Source of the DNA: Mesaphorura yosii
Taxonomy: Eukaryota; Arthropoda; Collembola; Poduromorpha; Tullbergiidae
DNA length: 64,000 nucleotides
Direction: 5' to 3'
Assembly (NCBI GenBank): GCA_009869945.1
Contig: WIXG01000051.1
Coordinates: forward strand, 62,001 to 126,000
Shown here in pieces: positions 29,301 to 47,323 of the stretch. A program made the position numbers and the translations under genes. The stretch's first letter is position 1, and each line of letters starts with the position of its first letter. Below the pieces are notes generated by a model, which saw nothing but the letters and a program-made list of their open reading frames with translations, had not been told where the DNA came from and ran no database searches.

Positions 29301-30690
29301 CATTCTCACGCCTATGAAACGAACGGCAGTAGCATCACTACGGCCACGAAGGAGTCGCCGTTAGATTTCAGTCTAGCTGCATCATCAATGTATGAGTATC
29401 AAATGGGAAATGTCGGCTACTCTGCGCCTGGCGCAACATCATCGTACTGGGTCACACCTAATCAGCACTCCCATTACCCGTATGGCGCTGACTCGGCTTC
29501 TGCCAATCATCGGGTTACAAATCATGTTACAGCAGCGGAAGACAATTCGAGCATACAGAAGCAGTCCACAACAATATGGCCGATTCCGAGCTCTCTTACT
29601 TCGCCACCGTCGTCTTCCTCTTCTTCGGGGCAAAATAGTGCGTCTCAGAAACATCAGCGTAAAAGTGGGACGTCTAAAACCAAATACTCGGCCATGTTTC
29701 CACCTGACACAAACTCCCAGCCGACGCACGGAAATGCTAACGGTAAGACCAAGACCAGTAGCAACGCTGGTGAAAGCAATCCAAAGAAAAAGAAGAAACA
29801 CTCCAAAGCAGCTCATCACAGCGCGGAAGTGTTGGTTGGTGAAAGCTCTCCTTCACAAGAAAACAATTCTCGATCTTCTGCGGCAAGCCGCAATTCCTCG
29901 ACGCGATTCATGCCGGAGAGCACAAGCAACCCTTGCACCCCATCCACTAGTCACACACGAGGCGGAACACTCGTTTCAACAGTATCACCGTATTCGTATC
30001 ACATTCACAGCCGTCGGACGCTGCACAAAATGTTTGGGAGTTCTGGGGAGCACGATGAACTTGATGGGTCTGAACAATGCGCGGTGAGCAGTAAGAGTTC
30101 ACTACGAAGCCATAGTCATCAACCGTTAGCCCTTAAAGAGGAAGGCATGACGATTGCCGCTTGGCCTTTAACCCCATCTCCTATTTGGGAAGGTCAATCT
30201 CACCGTGTGCCCGATATGCAGCAGTTTTACGGAGACCTCCGAGAGAGCCATCATGCCCATTCTCATCATTACAATAGTCTTCATCATTCTCATGGGCTCA
30301 TGATGAGCAGTCCTGCCGGGACAAACGGCACCGAATCCTATTCCGTATCGGGAGGGTTAGATCATTCAATTGTTCCATCAGCGACCAGCACGGCAGTTGT
30401 AGCCGCCGCGGCAGCGGCCTATCATCATCAGCAGAATTCCATCGTCAACACCGCTTATCTCCACCAGTTTTACAATAGCTCGGCGACCGGCGCAATGATG
30501 ATGATGACTCCGGGCATTGCGACAGCCACTGGTATTCATCCGTCGTCCGCTAACGGCGCCGGCTTGTTGACATTTGGCATAGGAAGCGGTAGCAGCACCA
30601 ACAATGGTCATACGGGGAGTTTGTCCATCGAGTCAGGGAGCCCTAACAAAGAAAATCGACTGCCGCCAACCCCGGAGTCGGATCCTGGTG
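5193..30690 (+). CDS. dys: dysfusion / NPAS4-type bHLH-PAS transcription factor (multi-exon, both ends incomplete)
   Basis: Nuclear transcription factor of the bHLH-PAS class I family. Drosophila dysfusion acts in tracheal fusion cells and leg joints, and vertebrate NPAS4 is its activity-induced neuronal relative; both pair with ARNT/Tango. Exons read from the sequence: 5193-5377 (bHLH), 10303-10364 (linker), 12551-12640 and 23207-23395 (PAS-A), 23505-23689 (end of PAS-A and linker), 24990-25096 and 26718-26922 (PAS-B), 28901-30690 (long C-terminal exon). Every junction is GT-AG and keeps phase (1,0,0,0,2,1,2). Diagnostic stretches are [11 protein letters not shown] in the basic/helix region, [18 protein letters not shown] and [13 protein letters not shown] in PAS-A, and [15 protein letters not shown] in PAS-B. 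Introns reach 10.6 kb. A minus-strand GTSF1-like gene lies in the intron 23690-24989. The first and last exons are only candidates. The dys name is preferred to NPAS4 because of the FKR...GFSK linker and the arthropod setting. Confidence 0.92.
5378..10302 (+). other. dys intron, 4.9 kb
   Basis: Runs from the GTAAGT donor to TTTATTTCAG. It contains a (TGTA)5 microsatellite at 10121-10140 and imperfect CAT/CTT-rich tracts near 8160. No exon, RNA gene or transposon could be supported; the short frames on both strands lack family resemblance. Confidence 0.5.
10121..10140. repeat. (TGTA)5 microsatellite
   Basis: Five perfect tandem TGTA units in an intron of dysfusion. Seen directly. Confidence 0.9.
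10303..10364 (+). CDS. dys: dys exon: bHLH-PAS linker
   Basis: A 62-bp exon reading [21 protein letters not shown]. The split Val codon joins phase 1 of the bHLH exon to this exon, and it ends in phase 0 at an AAG|GTAAGA donor. The VFKR...GFSK linker is characteristic of arthropod dysfusion between the HLH and PAS-A. Acceptor TTTATTTCAG. Confidence 0.88.
10365..12550 (+). other. dys intron, 2.2 kb
   Basis: No coding exon or structural element recognised. The overlapping frames on both strands at 10.9-11.75 kb look fortuitous. Confidence 0.5.
12551..12640 (+). CDS. dys: dys exon: start of PAS-A
   Basis: A 90-bp exon, phase 0 to phase 0, encoding [16 protein letters not shown] then [14 protein letters not shown]. 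This is the first half of the PAS-A fold and matches NPAS4 ([29 protein letters not shown]) position for position. Acceptor TTTACCGCAG, donor GTAAGT. Confidence 0.93.
16388..16402. repeat. (TGA)5 microsatellite
   Basis: Five tandem TGA units within the large dys intron. Seen directly. Confidence 0.8.
19125..19139. repeat. (CGT)5 microsatellite
   Basis: Five tandem CGT units within the large dys intron. Seen directly. Confidence 0.85.
22851..23090 (-). CDS. unidentified open frame nested antisense in dys intron
   Basis: A 79-codon open frame without an ATG, ending at a TGA. It reads as plausible protein: Cys/His-bearing start ([18 protein letters not shown]), aromatic middle ([19 protein letters not shown]) and acidic serine-rich tail ([13 protein letters not shown]). 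The composition is unlike a random frame and hints at the last exon of a small minus-strand gene. It lies downstream of, and on the same strand as, the GTSF1-like gene, but that gene has its own stop at 23993. I do not recognise the family. It could be a chance frame or a decayed coding fragment. Confidence 0.22.
   Translation of the reverse strand: MQVDQATYLETHTICLLCLDDINGCCHNANNKEGYFDYYLRLHLESVKQYIFGILDQNIMDDTDSESTGSEVSTPDVCD
23207..23395 (+). CDS. dys: dys exon: PAS-A core
   Basis: A 63-codon exon, phase 0 at both ends, reading [19 protein letters not shown] and later [14 protein letters not shown]. It continues PAS-A directly from ...GHSM in the 12551-12640 exon. It aligns with NPAS4 (AQGDSIYDIIDPADH; FRCRFNTSKSLRRQ). 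Acceptor CTCTCATAG, donor GTAAGT. Confidence 0.94.
23505..23689 (+). CDS. dys: dys exon: PAS-A end and inter-PAS linker
   Basis: Encodes [29 protein letters not shown] and [14 protein letters not shown]. The final beta strands of PAS-A match NPAS4 (LVLIRGRFHAHPP; NPVFTAFCAPLEP). It leaves phase 2 at a GTAAGT donor. The next intron (23690-24989) hosts the GTSF1-like gene on the opposite strand. Confidence 0.93.
23993..24389 (-). CDS. GTSF1: GTSF1-like double CHHC zinc-finger protein (nested in dys intron)
   Basis: GTSF1/Asterix proteins bind PIWI-piRNA complexes and are needed for piRNA-guided silencing. Two exons on the minus strand, 24264-24389 and 23993-24160, with a 103-bp GT-AG intron in phase 0, give 97 residues. 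Two U11-48K-type CHHC fingers are intact: C20-H26-H36-C40 (TCPYNPAHQ...MHLARC) and C54-H60-H70-C74 (ICFYNRTH...HHLMEC), each with exact C-x5-H-x9-H-x3-C spacing. The tail ([10 protein letters not shown]) is short: vertebrate GTSF1 continues with an acidic, Trp-rich PIWI-binding tail that is not seen here, so an alternative 3' exon or a divergent paralogue is possible. The chosen start is the first in-frame ATG near the fingers; an upstream 5' exon is not excluded. Having an intron, it is not a retrocopy. It sits wholly inside a 1.3-kb dysfusion intron, antisense to it. Confidence 0.87.
24990..25096 (+). CDS. dys: dys exon: PAS-B first half
   Basis: Encodes [20 protein letters not shown] and [10 protein letters not shown]. 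It corresponds to NPAS4 [24 protein letters not shown]...HYRL. The first base completes an Asn codon from the previous exon, and the exon leaves phase 1. Acceptor TCTTCTTGACAG, donor GTAAGT. Confidence 0.93.
25097..26717 (+). other. dys intron, 1.6 kb
   Basis: No feature supported. The small plus-strand frame at 26.43-26.65 kb has no family resemblance. Confidence 0.5.
26718..26922 (+). CDS. dys: dys exon: PAS-B second half
   Basis: Encodes [19 protein letters not shown] and [15 protein letters not shown], then a Ser/Ala/Gln-rich loop and VIVATNQIL. It matches the end of PAS-B (NPAS4 VVRLQAKTGGWAWIYCLL...ANNYPIS). Phase 1 in, phase 2 out (GTAAGC donor). The Ser/Ala insertion after VKDG replaces the short loop of the vertebrate protein. 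Confidence 0.93.
26923..28900 (+). other. dys intron, 2.0 kb
   Basis: No exon, RNA gene or transposon recognised. It ends in TTGATTTCAG. Confidence 0.5.
28901..30690 (+). CDS. dys: dys exon: end of PAS-B and long C-terminal regulatory region
   Basis: A 1.79-kb exon of about 596 codons. It opens [20 protein letters not shown], finishing the PAS-B region, and continues as a low-complexity activation-type tail: Ala, Ser/Thr and His/Ser/Tyr-rich tracts, a PLDFSL motif (29358-29375) resembling CtBP-binding PxDLS, a Lys-rich [10 protein letters not shown] patch (near 29781) that could be a nuclear localisation signal, polyalanine near 30400 and a [12 protein letters not shown] end. A G|GTAAGT donor at 30691 leaves phase 1. 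Without splicing the frame would stop at 30746. The open frame extends upstream of 28901 only by chance; the acceptor TTGATTTCAG and phase 2 from the PAS-B exon fix the boundary. Open frames in other registers here are shadows. Confidence 0.9.
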
Positions 30691-31322
30691 GTAAGTACTT
30701 TGAATTCATCTTGTTGCATAAAAACTTGTATGAATCCCCATCATAAAATCTCTGGCGCGCCATGTAATTATAAATGTAGAGTCTGAATTACTTTATAATC
30801 AACAATCAAGCGCCGACTTCATGTTGCTGTTGCTTATGAGTTCATAAAATCTGGTATCGTATCAAATCATATCGCATCGCCGTTATCTTGACCACATGTT
30901 GTGTGGTGGGATTTCTAAAGAGCAGCAACTTTTTCCAAGAGAAAGACAACACCGATCCGGAACACAGACTTTAACTTAACGCATGAACATTCAAAACTGG
31001 TACCGGCAGGAAAGCTACAGCGTAAAATTCAGCAAAATGAGAATCTTCTCACAAAGATCAGGAACATGTTTAAGCTACGCTGTTCACTCGACTCAACTCC
31101 TTCTGTTGGTCTTTAAACTTGTAAGGAGTACCGGTATAATTTTTTCATTTTATTATTAAAATTCAGTTCAAGTACTCCAACATAACTTATGAGATTGTTA
31201 GTTAAATTGATAGGACTTCTCCGTCTTCCCTTCTCATCGCTGGCTGGCGTGTATCTGCCTACTTTTGAACGTGCTCTGACTCGAGCGGTGCTTTACCGAA
31301 GATTTTCTACGTTTTTTTGCAG

Positions 31323-31498
31323 AAAAACTTGATTCCACTCGACCGCTTGCATCGTTTACTCGTGCTAAACATGTTCTTCTTTGTTCTTTTGTGGAGGAAG
31401 CCAGCCAGCTCAATTTATCTTTTTTAATTTTTGGCCTTCTTGTACCTTGTAGTAGTTGCGGTGCAACATGTACTTGGCAACTTGTACCATATCATTAA
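31323..31498 (+). CDS. dys: candidate last coding exon of dys
   Basis: A strong acceptor (TTTTTTTGCAG at 31312-31322) is followed by a frame that accepts phase 1 from 30690 and reads KLDSTRPLASFTRAKHVLL, ending at a TAA about 58 codons on. An AATAAA hexamer occurs about 240 bp later. No conserved motif confirms it, and another downstream exon or termination in the previous exon is equally possible. Confidence 0.27.
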
Positions 31499-34400
31499 AT
31501 CCATCAGCCGTCGTTTCTCGTTGTAATGTTATTGAGCGTCATCATCGCATCCTTCGACGGCAGTCGAAAGTGTGAATTTGAATGTACGACATGTTTTTAT
31601 TGCCATCCACTCACCAATTTACAATTTACCTGCAGTACCTGAGTTGTTGATTGCAGCCCATATTTTATATTTGAGTTCCAATAAGTCACAAGACCCATCG
31701 CTGACGCCTGACGCTGACATGCCGATGGGGAGATTGCATCAATAAATAACAGAGAAATTGAACTTTACAGTCGTACTAATTAGCGGAGCAGACAAGGAAG
31801 AGGTGATTGATCGATGCACTTTTCATGAGTAATTGTTTCGGAGAACGCTGAAATTGCCTCAAATGCAAAAATTCAATGTGGCTACATTGCGGACTTGCGA
31901 GCGAGAGGGTGTGACCAGCTTTTCGAATGACTTTGTTTTCAATTTGTTCGAATCGGAATAAATCTTGCATACGCGTACGTGTGCGTTTTAAGAATGTGGA
32001 CTGAAATATTGGCTTGTGTTACACGGCAATGAATTGTCGATGATGTGGGACATTTTCATTGCACGGAGCACATAGATGGAATTATTAATTGATGGGCAGA
32101 CTGCAAGCATATATTTCTTATTTTGGGTGGATTCAAGCAATAATGAATCTCTCGTCTCGTGTTGCAAGACAGTTCGCATAGTTCACCCGTGCCCAGTGCT
32201 GTGCAACATGTAACACAAGCGAAAGAAGGCAGGAATTAGGAACAGGAATGCTGTCTGCGTCTGCTTCTTTTCATTGCAGCAACAGCAACAATGGAAAAGT
32301 GATACATGGGTCTGAAATCTTTAATCGTAATTTTTATACCTCCGCAATCCGTCTTGCTTGTGTTTCATAACGCGGCTACGATATAACTACGGTGTGGTTG
32401 TAAATTGTGAGTTTACGGCTGAAACGAGTTTATGTGCTGTGTCACGATGAATTTTTAGATTATTAGGAATTAACGAGATACACAAAGAACGAAGGAGGCA
32501 GGAATTGTATTAACTTGAATTTTTATTAAACACATTATCCATAGCGTACGCGAAAAAATTGAGTTATGTGCGATACGAGAAGTTGGGCTCGGTACTGTCT
32601 TATAAATTATTTTTATAAAATATATGAGTCGATCTTAATCTGGTTTTTTCTACTCTTGACTCGAGTACTCCGTCTCGACCAGCAATGAATAATTGCAGCG
32701 ACCGCACTCGCAAAGTCTTTCCGAGTTTTGATATTTCTTCCCGGTCTTTGGCGTTTTGTTCGAATGAGTCGCAAATTTTCTCACTGCGACCGAGGTACTT
32801 TTTGCCTTTCTCATTCATTCCTTAGGTCAGTTCATTTAAGAACGTGTCCTTCCTTTGTACCTCCAACAAAGCATATAGATCGGATTTTCTTAAGAAAAGA
32901 TGATGCGATGAGGCCGAACATTATTTATGAGTACTTCACAAACGGGGCGAGACCCTTCAGACTGCTTTGCAGGTCTCCTTCAACCTGTTTCGCTTTCTAC
33001 TATGCTACGAAAGCCCACGAGAGCGAACAGACGCGACGCTTCGAAGCGAAGATCTCTTCTCAAATATGAATACGTCTGTGTTATTAAGTGGTAGTAAATT
33101 ATAGTAAAAAATTGGAATGTTGATGTTTGTTCCTCTGGAGTCGGGTAGTGTCTGCTCAACTCTTTCATGTTCGAGTTCAGTTTCCCACGGTCTACATTCC
33201 TTCCAATGTAAATGGACGTATGGATGCGGACGCGAGTACCGTTCTGGAATTACATTACGATTATGTAGTTTTTAAAAGTAAAAGGGTGAACCTTTAAAGT
33301 CAGATTTTATTCCGCACACGCCCGCACGATAATATATGATCATACGCGCAAGATGCTCACAGGGCACAAAATCGTCCTTGCGCAAGTACAAACCGAAGGC
33401 AACCGGCAAACTAAGCCGGCATCATAAAGTTAAGCATATGCCTTATTTTTCATTCGCATCCCTAATCAATTGCGTCTTCTTTCTTTGATCTTTTAGAGCA
33501 CGAGGAGACTCGACCGTCAGCGAAGTGGGAGAATCTGTAATTTGACGATGACAATTTGACTCGAATATTCTTGATTGCCCATTAGAAATCATCAGGTGAC
33601 TTGACCGTCTGTGAAGTTCTAACCCACATTCAACTGTCAGCCACTTGAAAGCAGTTTGGTAACTCAATCAAGACAGTTGAGAGCTATAATTAGTCCATGT
33701 GGTGCATGAGTTGCTTGACGGACCTTTCAGTGATTGCAAAATAGCAAGATTACGAGATTTTGTTAATCTGCCACTCCTCAGTGAGAAATTCCTTGAAATG
33801 TTTTTCCAGTGAATTTTTCCAAGAAAGTAGCATTGAACACTTAAATTGTGCTTGTGCTGTACGAGTTTTGACGTAATGATTATGATTTTCAGTAATTACA
33901 AATGGCATCAACAAACCAGCATAATTAAAAGCAAAATCTCACTCCGCTGCGCAATTACATTGATCATTAATCTTATCCTTTGTCACTAATGATCATCACT
34001 ATTTTGCGACATTACATCATCCGCCTTGAAACACTGACAATACTTAAAGCCAAATGCATATGGTTCGAAGAAGAGGCAATATGCACGCAATCTGATCCGT
34101 CCACTGTCCACGTCCAAGGAAGCAAAAACTTGTAAATTAAAGGAGCTACGAGCCAAAGTGGAACATTCACGTTTTGTTATTATTTTAAAGAGAATTACAT
34201 AATTATGCAACTTTCATTTTACGAATAGACGGTACATTACAAAGTATATGGACGAATTACACCTAATTAAGTAAAAATAGGTAAGCTGTAAATAATTTCC
34301 CAAAATAATGTAGCCGTAAACAAGAAGGGTATTTGTATAGCGCCCATTGTTCAATATTTTGTGAGATGCAAAATTCTTTAATTTATGAATACTGTTAGTG

Positions 34401-34551
34401 GGCTTGTTTGCAATTTTTAATTAAGGCAATCGTAATTAATGCGTAGATAACATGAAGATACGTTACGAAAGAACCTGCTGCTGAAATCTCAGATGATAAA
34501 AGCGTAATAATTTCGTGTGAATGTTACACCAAATATTGCTGTATTGTAAGG
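31499..34551. other. intergenic, dys 3' side to TRMT61A 3' side
   Basis: The 3' ends of dysfusion and TRMT61A face each other across this 3 kb. I found no further gene. It may contain the dys 3' UTR or an unrecognised final dys exon. Confidence 0.45.
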
Positions 34552-34557
34552 TTTATT
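34552..34557 (-). terminator. TRMT61A: poly(A) signal, TRMT61A
   Basis: AATAAA on the minus strand (TTTATT on plus), about 97 nt beyond the TRMT61A stop codon. Position and sequence fit; the cleavage site is not known. Confidence 0.5.
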
Positions 34558-34653
34558 TAGCAACTCTTGCCAAAAATAGGTATAAACGATGTAAAGTATG
34601 TAAAAATTATCTTTAATTTCTGTTATTAAAGTAAATAAAAGAATTTCAAAAAA

Positions 34654-41607
<6,954 letters not shown>

Positions 41608-42193
41608 CGCTTATCTTGTGTATTTGTGAATGCGTGATACCTGACCAGCGAAACACTGGGCGAACAAAGGCCGAACTTCAATTGTTGTGAGTTTTGAGCA
41701 AGATCTCAATGCCTATGTTGCCATCTCTCAAACACATGAAAGAGGTGGTCAAGGATTTAAGCTGAAAACGCACGTGTATGGTTCTCACAAAGATGACGAA
41801 AAACTGCGGAACACCCGATTGTTAAAATGGCAAAACAGAGTCAAATTAAATGTAATCACGCTCAAAATGTTATTACGAGAAGCAGACACTGTGGCTCTAC
41901 GATTTAGTATAAATGCTTGTTCAGTTAATCACTGATACCACTGGCAAAAATTAAAGGTTCACCGGCAAATTGATTACAGACTGTTTCTACAGAAATCCCT
42001 CTACGCAATATTTGAGGGAAAGCCATTTTTCAAAAGTAATCCAGTTGAATTCATTTTGTGATTCTTCACACGTACTGTTCATTCACAAATTCACAATTCG
42101 TGATTTGTGAAGAGTTGATCGATTGATTATTCGGCTGTCATTAGTCGACAAGGTGGACACTGCTTGAACGTGTCAAAACAGCCAAAAGACAAA
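41608..42193. promoter_or_regulatory. divergent promoter region, TRMT61A / TAF1A-like
   Basis: 586 bp between divergent start codons. It must contain both 5' UTRs and probably a shared promoter. No TATA box was recognised. A plus-strand frame from a GTG at 41687 is probably fortuitous. Confidence 0.5.
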
Positions 42194-44164
42194 ATGGATG
42201 CCGAAGATAATCTGCTGAATCTAAAATCGAAGCAATACTTTGCCAAGCAAAAGACGAAACTGGTTGCACTACGTCTGGGACCAGAACGGAGAAAGTATCT
42301 GGCAACGTACCCAGACTTGAATTACCTCAGGAATGAAATATTGGCACATCGACTTTTGTACTTCAATTACGTAATTGGCCTCAATCACACGAAAAGGCAG
42401 GCTGATGGTGACAGTTTAGAGTGGTGTAAGTCGAACCCTGGTTTGACCATTCCCCGGAAGTACAAACGTCCACCGACAAAAAGGCCGTACAGGGAAGAGA
42501 CTAGAGAGGAACCGGAAACTAAGGATGAAGAATGGCAGAGGCGGAAATTTGCTGTAAGTGCCCACTCAGGGCTGCAGAAGTGTGAAAATTACCGAAATCT
42601 TCGGTACCAAATCAATTTTTTCGCCTGGCGCCATGCGAAGACCCCTTACCCTTCGTATCCCGGCGGTACTACACTTTCTGCAGCCCTCTGTCCACTAAAC
42701 TTTAATGTCGGAGATGAAATAAGTTCGCAAAAAAATTTATTTTGAATTAGAAACGAATGCGGCAGGATGTCACATCATCGAGTGTTTACGAAATTCTACT
42801 TCAAAAGCGCATGGCCGCTAGTTCACGTAAAGATCGTGAGTATCTACTTTCCTGGTCTGGTCAATGTTTTGTGCATTAAATGCTTTACACCTTTTGTAGT
42901 TGGAATATATGAGTACCAAACGCGGAAAACCATTTATTTGGAAACATTCAGGGCCGCGATGAATGTTCACAACTGGGCCCTTGCTAGCAAAAGTGCAGAA
43001 GGGGTCGCAGAAGATCAGAATAATATGTTCGCTTTCCATCTGGTGTGGACTGTAAGTTGAAATGCTGGTGGCTAAAACTGTCGGTTGATATTACAAATTT
43101 TGGTCCGAATAGGGAGGATTTTTAGCGACAGTGAACGTGTTTCCGGACAATGTCGAGAAATTACTCGAATTCGCTGAGTAAGATCTGAAATCAATTTGTA
43201 GTAGTAGCTTCCCACCATGATTAACTGAATTTAGAAATCGTCGGCGCATTACTTTATTCCAGAGTTACAAGATCTTTTCTGCCACTAACACATCGAGCCG
43301 GAGTAGAAATTGCAACGTGGCTTACTCAAAAGGGAGCGTTTCTTGATGGTTATAATTTTCTTCGTGATGAGGTAAACTGATCTCGAGTAGCCCGAGTTGT
43401 CATTGGATTAAAATGAATTATAGCAATTCTCTTGCGCTGGCTCGCAGGTTGAACGGATAAAGCCAGGGCACAAGTACAATCATCCTGACTACTATCGGCT
43501 CAACACTAAGCGAAAACTATTAGATCTTGTTGTAAATCTCTTCGAAGCAGTTTATCACTACTCTTGTTACAAGAAGGAACTACAGTGCGAAACTGGTGCT
43601 GAAGGTATACCAGTCGCTTGGGACTTTGTTAAAAGATAATGCCTTACCAACTGCCCTTTTATTTTGCAGATGGGCAGTTGCAACTGCTTGGAGAAAACGC
43701 CTTGACTCACTTTGAAAGGCTGCTGGCTCATGCGATGGAGTCAGACTTCGATGTAACCATTTTCATAGAACAATTAATTGAACTACTCGTACGGTTTCGA
43801 TCAAGAAAAGATGCTAAAGACACTTTTAAACGAGTTTGCGAGCGATACTTCGGGAACGGAGTGCTGGAAGAACTTCATTTGAAGTTTCTTCGGCAAAATT
43901 TTCCTGCACGTGAAAAGGAAATCAGGATCAAAGAAAAAGTAAATGGGTTTGTTATTTGGACCTTATCCGATAAAACACCATTGAACAATTTGTATGGTAA
44001 ATGATGAATATGGTTTTCAGAAGTTGAAAAGATTCCAGTTTGAAGTCAGCAATAAGGAGAAGCTGTACCATGAACAAATTTTGAGAAGATACCTTGAAGC
44101 GAAGTCTTCCGACAACACACAAAGACCCTTGAAAAGAATTCCAATACCATCATTCAGCTTTTGA
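42194..44164 (+). CDS. probable TAF1A-like subunit of RNA polymerase I factor SL1
   Basis: Eight exons join in phase with GT-AG introns: 42194-42553, 42766-42835, 42900-43051, 43113-43177, 43263-43371, 43448-43604, 43670-43938, 44021-44164. The product is 441 residues; human TAF1A is 450. Resemblance is diffuse but collinear: NVHNWALASKS...EDQNN (human KHQWQQAAEYM...EDSD), LVVNLFEAVYHYSCYKKEL (human NLIQAYKGLLQYYTWSEKKMEL) and FIEQLIELLVRFRSRKDA followed by LKFLRQNFPAREK (human FVKSYVEMLEFYGDRDGA, LYNFLKRQKAPRSK). TAF1A is a TBP-associated factor of the Pol I selectivity complex, acting at rDNA promoters in the nucleolus. The first 120 residues are basic and not recognised. The 42554-42765 intron has a weak pyrimidine tract, so an alternative start at 42811 (MAASSRKD) or a separate upstream gene remains possible. 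Gene: fairly sure; family: tentative. Confidence 0.58.
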
Positions 44165-44204
44165 GAAAAATAGACACGTGTTCCCGTTATTTTTACGATT
44201 TCAT

Positions 44205-44210
44205 TTTATT
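44205..44210 (-). terminator. Psn: poly(A) signal, presenilin
   Basis: Nearest AATAAA on the minus strand beyond the presenilin stop, about 270 nt downstream. It lies beyond the plus-strand signal at 44227, so the two 3' UTRs would overlap. Confidence 0.45.
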
Positions 44211-44226
44211 GTAAAATACCTTGTGA

Positions 44227-44232
44227 AATAAA
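44227..44232 (+). terminator. poly(A) signal, TAF1A-like gene
   Basis: AATAAA 63 nt after the TGA of the TAF1A-like gene; typical hexamer and spacing. Confidence 0.6.
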
Positions 44233-44475
44233 TTATTGGGGATCTCAATCAATGAACAATAAATTATCCGACCCTGCGAAACGTTAATTCTATATATCTA
44301 GTTCAAGCATTTTGTCCAATCGATAATGGGAGTGTTAATAACTTACTAGAAACAAATGAATTCCTCAAACTAAGTAGTTAATTCAATTCAGTCTAGAGTT
44401 AACAATGAAAGTTAAAGTCCCACAATTGAATAAAATTAGACTTTCATACATTTGTCAAAGACCAAAGTTGGGGAG

Positions 44476-46713
<2,238 letters not shown>

Positions 46714-47323
46714 TTCTACCAAAAATTTCCGGTTCTAGAAATTGTGATAAGGAATGAAGGAAGTGAAAGTGGCGGTATTCGTTATTTCTCACCATGCCAC
46801 CATCCCTACCCAATTAAAATCAATGCTGAAATGATAATACATACCTTTGGAGAAATAAATGAAATGATGGTTCTGAAATATCCAAAACCCTATGAATGCT
46901 CTGACTTGCCTTGAGTATCAAATTACCACCAGGCACTAACTATGCTTAGTTGATGCTACCTTTGGTTAGGAAATGATTTAAATAATTAAACCACTGCTGA
47001 TGCTTAATAAATTCACCAAGCTAAGCTTTCTTTTCGGTGACAATTCAAAAGCCTCTACTATTTATGTGACTCAACCGCTGCAGTGGTAAACACCCTTTGA
47101 ACTTCTTGCATTGAGATATGAAACGCGAATCATCCATCCTTGACCCGTAGGGGAATTTACTGCACTTGTTCGGCATTTAGTTCGAAATGTGAATGTCTGA
47201 ATGTGACAAGTTAGAGTGAAAGACCCCGGAGTGGAGTGATCGTCGCATCGTCGCATCGTCGGATCCACCCAGAATCAAAAGGTGCAGTGCCAGCTTTACC
47301 AAGGAAGGAGTGTTCAGCCTAGA
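46714..47323. promoter_or_regulatory. divergent promoter region, presenilin / DTWD1
   Basis: 610 bp between the presenilin and DTWD1 start codons. It contains three 8-bp ATCGTCGC-type tandem units (47239-47262) close to the DTWD1 side. The open frame at 46672-46914 is antisense to presenilin exon 1 and its leader, and is probably fortuitous. Confidence 0.5.
47239..47262. repeat. 8-bp tandem repeat, three units
   Basis: ATCGTCGC, ATCGTCGC, ATCGTCGG in direct succession, about 60 bp upstream of the DTWD1 start codon. Seen directly; a role as a binding-site cluster is speculation. Confidence 0.75.

Noticed and set aside
29392-30087. 231-codon plus-strand frame and antisense frames inside the dys C-terminal exon
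   Set aside because: Shadows of the true coding frame, rich in Arg/Leu as expected of shifted repeats; no independent start or splice evidence.
42554-42765. Reading straight through to a stop at 42745 as a separate 183-residue protein
   Set aside because: A GTAAGT donor at 42554 and an in-phase acceptor at 42765 make one 441-residue gene with a length matching TAF1A; kept only as an alternative.
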